The position numbers were made by a program, and so were the translations under genes. Positions 58,479 to 64,000 of a stretch of 64,000 nucleotides of DNA are shown piece after piece. The notes beneath the pieces were generated by a model. The model was not told the origin of the DNA. It did not search any database and saw nothing but the letters and a program-made list of their open reading frames with translations. Numbering within the stretch: position 1 is the first letter of the stretch; each line of letters starts with the position of its first letter. The stretch is from the NCBI RefSeq assembly GCF_006065315.1, contig NZ_CP040749.1:2742501-2806500 (forward strand). Reading direction: 5' to 3'. Source of the stretch: Aureibaculum algae (GTDB taxonomy: Bacteria; Bacteroidota; Bacteroidia; Flavobacteriales; Flavobacteriaceae).

Positions 58479-59399
58479 ATGAAATCATTTTTTATATTTC
58501 TTATTATTATAAAATGTTCCTTGGCATTTTCTCAAGAGTTATCCTTTACTGTGTTGGATGAAGATACTAACATTCCGTTAGAATATGTAGGAGTGGAAAT
58601 ATTGGGGACTCATAATGGAATTTATACTAATAATCAAGGAGAATTTCAATTAGAAAATTCAGTAGATAGTATTCAAATAACTCACATAGGATATTACAAG
58701 TTGAAATTGAAAGTTTCTGGAATTTCAGATATTATTTTTTTAAAACCTAAATCTGAAATGCTTGATGAGGTTATAGTTAATAATGGTAGAGCTCAAGAAA
58801 AAACGATTGGTTATATTGGGAAGAATAATTCATTATCATGGACAATAAAAGAAAAAAATGAACTTACAACTTTAGTTAGAAATAAGAAAAATTTTAAAAA
58901 TAGTTATATTAAAAATATTTATATTCCAATTGGTAAAAGTCGTATTGAATTGGTTGACAATAAAGCAGTTGAAAGTTCTCCAAAATTTAATAGTACTTTT
59001 AGAGTTCATTTGTATTCAAATAAAAATAATGAACCAGGAGAAAATTTATTAAAAACCCCAATTCTTATAAAGTGCAATCAAGATTCCGATAATATAATTG
59101 AAGTAAATCTAGAGAATGAATTTATATCCTACCCCGAAGAAGGTGTATTTATTGGAGTAGAAATGATTGGTTTACTGGATGAACAAGAAAATGTAATTCA
59201 TGAAAAATCAAAGAGTTCTATTCTACCTTCTTTCAAATTCACAAAACAGAAAGTAAGAAACGTTTTCTCAGTTTCATATACTAAGGCCAAATTTTTAGGA
59301 ACGGGTTGGGTTAAAATAGATAAAAACAGTAAAGCTCTTGCACATATTTCAGAATATAATATGGCAGTTAGTTTGACTTTGGATGTTTATGAGAATTAA
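58479..59399 (+). CDS. Secreted carboxypeptidase-regulatory-like (CarboxypepD_reg) protein
   Basis: 306 residues. Signal peptide MKSFFIFLIIIKCSLAFSQ. Residues about 20-95 form the CarboxypepD-regulatory-like fold (LSFTVLDEDTNIPLEYVGVEILGTHNGIYTNNQGEFQL... IFLKPKSEMLDEVIVN), well known from TonB receptors and other envelope proteins. The remaining 200 residues are beta-rich with no known motif. Its end overlaps the exporter gene by 11-17 bases, so the two are coupled. It may help the peptide pass the outer membrane or be a surface adaptor; this is inference. Confidence 0.78.
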   Translation: MKSFFIFLIIIKCSLAFSQELSFTVLDEDTNIPLEYVGVEILGTHNGIYTNNQGEFQLENSVDSIQITHIGYYKLKLKVSGISDIIFLKPKSEMLDEVIVNNGRAQEKTIGYIGKNNSLSWTIKEKNELTTLVRNKKNFKNSYIKNIYIPIGKSRIELVDNKAVESSPKFNSTFRVHLYSNKNNEPGENLLKTPILIKCNQDSDNIIEVNLENEFISYPEEGVFIGVEMIGLLDEQENVIHEKSKSSILPSFKFTKQKVRNVFSVSYTKAKFLGTGWVKIDKNSKALAHISEYNMAVSLTLDVYEN

Positions 59400-61545
59400 A
59401 ATACATAATCAACAACAAGATCAATCTGATTGTGGTGTAGTTTGTTTAAAAACTGTACTTAATTATTTTGAAAGTGATAGTCCTTTAGAAAGATTAAGAG
59501 AATATAGTGGTACTTCTTCCAATGGCACAACCATGTTGGGTTTATTACAATGTGCCAATAAGGTTGGTTTAATGACAAAGGGCTATGAAGCTACATTAGA
59601 TGATTTAAAAGAAACAAAGGAGATAGCGATTCTACATACCGTTATTGAAAATGAATTGTACCATTATATAGTTTGTTTTGGTTACAATGAAAAAAATGAC
59701 ACCTTTTTAATCAGCAACCCTTCAAGTTCTAAAGCAGGATATATTTCATCGAAAGAGTTAGATATAATTTGGCAATCTAAAGCTCTATTAATATGTAAAC
59801 CTTCTGAGTATTTGCCAAAGAAAAAAAGTGTCAGAAAACAGAAAATATCTTGGTTATTCACCTACATTAAAGAAGATTTAAACTTATTGTCGATGGCACT
59901 TTTATTGGGTGTACTATTGGCAGTATTAAGTTTGGCTACCGCTGTTTATTCTCAAAAACTCATTGATGTTTTATTACCTTCCAAGGATGTTTTTAAAATA
60001 TATGCAAGTGTTGCATTATTGTTTTTCCTTTTTCTTGTTACAGCCTTTATCAGCTATATAAGAAGTATATTTTTAATAAGGCAAAGTAAAGATTTTAACA
60101 TAAGGGTGATAGGGTACTTTTATGGTAATCTACTAAAGCTTCCAAAATCTTTCTTCGATACAAGAAAAATCGGTGATATGATTGCTAGAATGAACGATAC
60201 AAGCAGAATTCAGCGAACTGTTGCCAATATTATTGGAAATATAATGATTGATATTTTAATGATTTTCGTATCCACCATTGCAATTTTTAGTTACAATAAG
60301 ATGCTCGGTTATATTACACTCTTCTGGATTCCCATTTTCACTTTGATCGTCTTTTATTTTAATCCAAAGATAATAAAGGCCCAACGTTTAACGATGCAGG
60401 CTTATGCTAAAAATGAAAGTAATTATATCGATACCATTCAAGGAATTGAAACTATAAAGGCTAACAATAAAGGGTTAAATTTTTCAAACAAAACGAAATC
60501 TGTTTATGAATTTTTTCAAACATCAATTTACAATTTAGGTAAATTGGGTATGAATTTTGGCATTGCTAATCAACTTATTTCCAGCATATTTATTATTGTC
60601 ACCATTAGTTTTAGCATTTATTTGGTTTTGAATGGCAGTATTACCGCAGGTGTAATCATTGCAATTCTACAATTGGTTGGAATTTTAATGGGTTCGACCT
60701 CAAATTTAGCAATGGCAAATATTCAAATTCAAGAAGCCAAAATTGCTATAGATAGAATGTTTGAATTTACATCATTAGAATCAGATAGTAATAAGGGTTT
60801 TAACATAGAATCTTTCCAATCTCTAGAAATTAAAACCCTCTCTTTCCGTTTTGCAGGTAGAAGCCAATTACTAAAAAATATCAATTTGCACATCAAAAAA
60901 GGAGAATTTGTCGCTGTTGTTGGGGAAAGTGGAAGCGGCAAAAGCACATTGGGGCAAATTATACAACAATTTTATCCTTTTGAGAACGGAACGATAATCG
61001 TCAATAATAAACATGAACTTAAAAGTATTTCCACAGAGCATTGGCGTAATATTGTGGGTGTTATTCCTCAAGAAATTAATATTTTTAGTGGAAATGTAAT
61101 AGACAATATTTTATTAGGAAGTAAAGACAATCCAGAAAATGTGGTTAAGTTCTGTCAAGAAAATGGTTTTGAAAAGTTTATATCAGAATTACCTCAAGGA
61201 TTTGCCACCTTATTGGGAGAAGAAGGTATCAACCTCTCCGGTGGACAAAAACAAATAATTGCTTTGGCAAGAGTATTGTATAAAAAACCTCAATTTTTAA
61301 TTTTAGACGAGGCTACTTCTGCAATGGACAGAAATACTGAAAAATTTACTATTAACTTGATATCAAAGTTAAAGAAAGATATCGCCGTTTTATTTATTTC
61401 GCACCGCCTACATACCTTAAAGAATACCGCTGACCGTATTTATGTATTGGAAAATGGTATTATTACTTCTCAAGGTAATCATGAATTGTTACTAGAATCT
61501 ACTAATTTTTACAGTGAATTCTGGGAAGATTTAATTCTCAAATAA
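59389..61545 (+). CDS. Peptidase C39-containing ABC transporter (PCAT, bacteriocin exporter)
   Basis: About 718-720 residues (ATG at 59383 or 59389). An N-terminal C39 protease has the catalytic Cys in QSDCGVVCLK (about residue 15-17) and His in LYHYIVCFGY; the third catalytic position, usually Asp-Pro, reads ISNPSS (Asn). Six transmembrane helices span about 165-440. The ATPase has Walker A GESGSGKST, signature LSGGQKQ, Walker B FLILDEATSAMD and H-loop ISHRLH, all intact. It would cut double-glycine leaders and export the core peptide in one step. Substrate candidate: the 57-residue precursor just upstream. Confidence 0.92.
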   Translation: MRIKIHNQQQDQSDCGVVCLKTVLNYFESDSPLERLREYSGTSSNGTTMLGLLQCANKVGLMTKGYEATLDDLKETKEIAILHTVIENELYHYIVCFGYNEKNDTFLISNPSSSKAGYISSKELDIIWQSKALLICKPSEYLPKKKSVRKQKISWLFTYIKEDLNLLSMALLLGVLLAVLSLATAVYSQKLIDVLLPSKDVFKIYASVALLFFLFLVTAFISYIRSIFLIRQSKDFNIRVIGYFYGNLLKLPKSFFDTRKIGDMIARMNDTSRIQRTVANIIGNIMIDILMIFVSTIAIFSYNKMLGYITLFWIPIFTLIVFYFNPKIIKAQRLTMQAYAKNESNYIDTIQGIETIKANNKGLNFSNKTKSVYEFFQTSIYNLGKLGMNFGIANQLISSIFIIVTISFSIYLVLNGSITAGVIIAILQLVGILMGSTSNLAMANIQIQEAKIAIDRMFEFTSLESDSNKGFNIESFQSLEIKTLSFRFAGRSQLLKNINLHIKKGEFVAVVGESGSGKSTLGQIIQQFYPFENGTIIVNNKHELKSISTEHWRNIVGVIPQEINIFSGNVIDNILLGSKDNPENVVKFCQENGFEKFISELPQGFATLLGEEGINLSGGQKQIIALARVLYKKPQFLILDEATSAMDRNTEKFTINLISKLKKDIAVLFISHRLHTLKNTADRIYVLENGIITSQGNHELLLESTNFYSEFWEDLILK

Positions 61546-61912
61546 ATGACATTTTTATAAAATATTTTCAACGTCCGAAGGATTTATTATTTTTGTAAAC
61601 TATTTTACAAATCGAGATTCATATAGAAATTGAAAAAAACAAATAAACTTGCTTGCTTTACGAAACATTTTGTCTTCTTGAACGCTAGTCTAATGACAAT
61701 AAGATTATTAAGTTGACAAGCATGAAAATATTAAAATTAATTATTAGTAGCATTTGTTTTATACAAAAAACAAAATTATGTTTGCCACACCTTAACAAAA
61801 GGTAAAACAAAACAAAAGTTCTTATCATATAAGTTACCTATTCGGTTACCAAGTGTAATAAATAAAATGTAACTTTTTGATTATTAAAAATATAGGGTGG
61901 ATAATTAACATT
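61546..61912. other. Gene-free right end of element 2
   Basis: No gene supported. Contains the arm-like ACCTATTCGGTTACC (61836-61850), an exact 15-bp copy of 54667-54681, 62 bases inside the third att copy. Confidence 0.6.
61836..61850. promoter_or_regulatory. Putative arm-type site, right end of element 2
   Basis: ACCTATTCGGTTACC, identical to 54667-54681. Spacing to the att core (62 bases) equals the inner-end spacing seen for element 1 (54482 to 54544, 61 bases). Confidence 0.55.
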
Positions 61913-61925
61913 CTGCCACCCCGAC
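61913..61925. repeat. Attachment site copy 3 (attR of element 2)
   Basis: CTGCCACCCCGAC, 13 bp exact with the tRNA-Pro end; the bases before it (ATT versus ATC) diverge. It is followed by a strong terminator, which may be the original tRNA-Pro terminator. Confidence 0.8.
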
Positions 61926-62054
61926 CATTAAAAGCCTAAAGAATCAAAGATTCTTTAGGCTTTTTTTATTTGTTTACATTGCCATCGTAGATGAGCATAA
62001 GTAAACAAATAAAAAAAGACGCAAAAATGGCATCGCCATTTTAGGCTTTTAATG
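61926..62054. repeat. Nested inverted-repeat cluster including a terminator
   Basis: The terminator AAAGCCTAAAGAATC / GATTCTTTAGGCTTT (61931-61963) is followed by an 18-bp perfect inverted pair (61960-61977 and 62001-62018), an AAAATGGC-ATC-GCCATTTT hairpin (62024-62042), and the closing arm AGGCTTTTAATG (62043-62054) that pairs with CATTAAAAGCCT (61926-61937). Confidence 0.7.
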
Positions 62055-62069
62055 AGCAACAACCCCATC

Positions 62070-62660
62070 ACAGGATCACGACGAGAAACGAGGAGTAATC
62101 CTGTAAATTAACCATTATCTACTATTTAATATCTTTCTTTAAGAAAATACTACATAACAATCACGACGAGGAACGAGGCGTAATCCTGTAAATTTCCAAT
62201 ATTACCTGAATTTACCATATATAAACCAATCAACGATGACAACGAGAAACGAGGAGTAATCCTGTAAATTAACCATTATCTACTATTTAATATCTTTCTT
62301 TAAGAAAATACTACATAACAATCACGACGAGGAACGAGGCGTAATCCTGTAAATTTCCAATATTACCTGAATTCACCATATATAAACCAATCAACGATGA
62401 CAACGAGGAATGGGAAGTAATCCTGTAAATTAACCATTATCTACTATTTAATATCTTTCTTTAAGAAAATACTACATAACAATCACGACGAGGAACGAGG
62501 CGTAATCCTTTTGATTTAAATATTACTTGAATTTACTATATAGTCACCAATTAATGATCACGACGAGAAAAGATGCGTAATCCTGTTTATTCCCACTATC
62601 TAAAATTTAATATCTCTTTTATATAAATCCCCATTACAGGATTACAACAAATAATCCTGT
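62070..62660. repeat. 161-bp tandem repeat built from REP-like palindromes
   Basis: Period of 161 bp measured at 62082, 62243 and 62404, about three copies, the last one diverging. Each period has two ~80-bp halves carrying the motif CACGACGAGGAACGAGG and TAATCCTG, where CAGGAT-x-AC pairs with GT-x-ATCCTG. No reading frame. Confidence 0.75.
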
Positions 62661-62667
62661 CATACTC

Positions 62668-62800
62668 TATATGGTAAAAGAGCAGTCCTGCCTCTTATGA
62701 GAAAAACAACTATTTCAAATTGGAATACCAAAAAAATTAGATTAAAAAGAGTTCGTAATAAAGCCAGATTAATCAATACTTATATTAAATAGGTCCTACG
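62668..62800 (+). pseudogene. Remnant of a third tyrosine integrase gene
   Basis: An ATG frame at 62698-62793 reads MRKTTISNWNTKKIRLKRV and KARLINTYIK then stop. It aligns with KRKVTISNWNPQKTRLKGS...EARLINNYLE of integrase 2 (N-terminal region); similarity extends upstream to GGTAAAAGAGCAG at 62670. The rest of the gene is gone. Marks an older integration at the same locus. Confidence 0.7.
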
Positions 62801-62930
62801 AAATTAGTTTTGGCTCTACGGCCTGTTTTTCTAAAATCTAAAAAAAATGGAAGACATATAAAAGGACAGTAATACTACCTTAGCAGATGACTGCGATAAG
62901 AATAATAATTTATTCTTACAGAAAAAAGAT

Positions 62931-63461
62931 TTATTTTTTATCATAAGTTAGATTTACAAGCCCATCTTTAAAGGATTTTGTTTCAATCAACTTCCATTTG
63001 TTCGTAGACTTAGAAGTTCCAAACAAACGGACACCTTCTCCTAAAACTATTGGATTCAGCTTAATTTTGAGTTGATCAATCATTCCATGATCTAAAAGCC
63101 ATCCAGCAAAATTTCCTCCACCACATAAATAAATATCTGATGTGGCGTGTGCTTTAATTTTTTTTACACGGTCGATGGACATTTCTTCAACATGAACAGT
63201 AGGTGCCATATTTTCTATTTCCATTGATTCTGAAAAAATAAAATGTTCCATTTTAGGATATACGGGTTGCCCTGCTTGAAGCCCATATTGAAAACCAAAT
63301 TCATAGGTTTTTCTACCCATTATAACAACCTTAAATTTTAATAAGTCGTTCTGGTATTTTTCAACTCCCTCTCCCTTCTGAATAAATTGACTAATATCAT
63401 TATTCTTTCCACTAATAAATCCGTCAAGTGAACTTGCTACATAGTATATAATTTTTTGCAT
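62931..63461 (-). CDS. RibD/dihydrofolate reductase-like protein
   Basis: 176 residues. The RibD C-terminal domain fold is visible: IIYYVASSLDGFISGKNNDISQF at the start, VVIMGRKTYEFG, and DIYLCGGGNFAGWLLDHGMIDQLKIKLNPIVLGEGVRLFG (nucleotide-binding GGG and conserved P-V-x-L-G-x-G). Members are NADPH-dependent reductases of mostly unknown substrate. It stands outside the island and is probably core chromosome. Confidence 0.88.
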   Translation of the reverse strand: MQKIIYYVASSLDGFISGKNNDISQFIQKGEGVEKYQNDLLKFKVVIMGRKTYEFGFQYGLQAGQPVYPKMEHFIFSESMEIENMAPTVHVEEMSIDRVKKIKAHATSDIYLCGGGNFAGWLLDHGMIDQLKIKLNPIVLGEGVRLFGTSKSTNKWKLIETKSFKDGLVNLTYDKK

Positions 63462-63544
63462 AATCTCAATTTAATGTTATCAGTACTTGATTTACCGTGT
63501 AATCATTTACGAGCATTTCATGATTTATAATCCATTTTTCATCT

Positions 63545-64000
63545 TTAATGTAAGTCAATAGATAGAGCATAAGATCCATCAGTATTATCTGTCACATTTG
63601 ATGGTTCTCCGTTTTTCCAGAGTTTTGCATTTCTCAAACCATCATCATCATATGTATGTCCTACAACATAGACGTCATTTTTGTTTAAGGCGACTGAATT
63701 AGCCTGATTGCCTAATACATGTCCCCCGGATAACGGATGGGCTTCACCATTAATCCAAAGCATAGCAGCCGTATCTTCATATCCTGCAATATATACAGTA
63801 TTGTTTTCTACGGCTACGGAATAAGCGATGGATGGTTTGGTTTCATCAGTAAAAGAACTCATCACACCATTTTTCCATAGTTTGGCATGAAAGTTCCCAT
63901 TATAAAATTCATAACCTGCCACGTAAACATCGTTATTTTCAATAACTACCGAATATGCTTTGGATGGATTTTCGCCATCGGTCAGTCGTGTGGGGACTCC
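63545..64000 (-). CDS. Repeat protein with AKLWKNG/YSV-V-x-N-x-VYVAGY motifs (5'-truncated by window edge)
   Basis: The frame is open from the window edge to the TAA at 63545 and codes for 151 residues. It consists of about 45-residue repeats: LTDGENPSKAYSVVIENNDVYVAGYE, ...AKLWKNGVMSSFTDETKPSIAYSVAVENNTVYIAGYE, ...VALNKNDVYVVGHT...AKLWKNG. These look like beta-propeller blades. The GTG at 63922 is an internal codon, not the start. Likely a secreted or surface protein; function unknown. Confidence 0.75.
   Translation of the reverse strand, partial: GVPTRLTDGENPSKAYSVVIENNDVYVAGYEFYNGNFHAKLWKNGVMSSFTDETKPSIAYSVAVENNTVYIAGYEDTAAMLWINGEAHPLSGGHVLGNQANSVALNKNDVYVVGHTYDDDGLRNAKLWKNGEPSNVTDNTDGSYALSIDLH

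Noticed and set aside
62070-62660. CRISPR array
   Set aside because: Repeats are 80/161-bp tandem units with conserved, not unique, intervening sequence, and there are no cas genes.

Overview
The window is AT-rich DNA from a member of the Bacteroidota, most likely a marine-type Flavobacteriaceae. This rests on TTG-N19-TAnnTTTG type promoters, the near absence of Shine-Dalgarno sequences, a fused E1 alpha/beta 2-oxoacid dehydrogenase, DUF4252 proteins, the Arm-DNA-binding class of tyrosine recombinases and the many short lipoprotein/secreted proteins. 

Bases 1-16.5 kb are ordinary chromosome: end of a Bcr/CflA-like exporter, an EF-G-like GTPase that lacks the catalytic switch II histidine, a ThuA-like protein, the fused E1 dehydrogenase next to an Lrp regulator, an M14 carboxypeptidase divergent from an XRE regulator with palindromic sites between them, an M1 aminopeptidase, an ECF sigma / anti-sigma-like / DUF4252 x2 operon, an S41 lipoprotein protease, an S4 RNA-binding protein, tRNA-Ser(GCU) and tRNA-Pro(UGG).

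From the 3' end of tRNA-Pro to about 61.9 kb lies a composite genomic island. The tRNA 3' end is repeated at 54544-54560 (17 bp exact) and, partly, at 61913-61925 (13 bp). Each of the first two copies is followed by a terminator-like hairpin, an integrase arm-like site and a tyrosine integrase gene. I read this as two elements integrated in tandem (about 38 kb and 7 kb); a decayed integrase fragment beyond the third copy suggests an older third event.

Element 1 carries the most striking content. A second, XerC/D-like tyrosine recombinase (19057-20181) is followed by about a dozen small gene units, nearly all in one orientation: MarC, secreted proteins, HTH-DUF4870, GIY-YIG, AraC, SRPBCC, monooxygenase-like, GNAT, a RelE/HTH toxin-antitoxin pair, Crp/Fnr, DinB, an esterase-like protein, MFS and HD proteins. 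They are separated by 75-380 bp imperfect hairpin sites. In almost every unit the first 8-10 bases (GTT...) are the exact reverse complement of the left core (...AAC) of the site at its own far end. This is what circular integron cassettes would give, but the sites do not fit the integron attC consensus and the recombinase lacks the IntI-specific insertion. It looks like an independent or divergent integron-like cassette system.

The recombination sites are riddled with insertion sequences: three identical IS1111-group and two divergent IS110-group elements, two near-identical IS1182-family copies, another IS1182-family element, IS481, IS3 and an IS150-type element carrying a nested IS256. Most lie inside the attC-like sites. 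The IS110/IS1111 elements have non-coding ends with short stretches that match their own attC-like targets, as expected for bridge/seek RNAs.

Element 2 (54.6-61.9 kb) carries an orphan response regulator, a membrane protein, a 57-codon double-glycine leader peptide gene, a carboxypeptidase-regulatory-like secreted protein and a C39-peptidase ABC exporter: a compact peptide secretion (bacteriocin or signal) locus. The window ends with an inverted-repeat cluster, a 161-bp tandem repeat, a RibD/DHFR-like reductase and part of a repeat protein.
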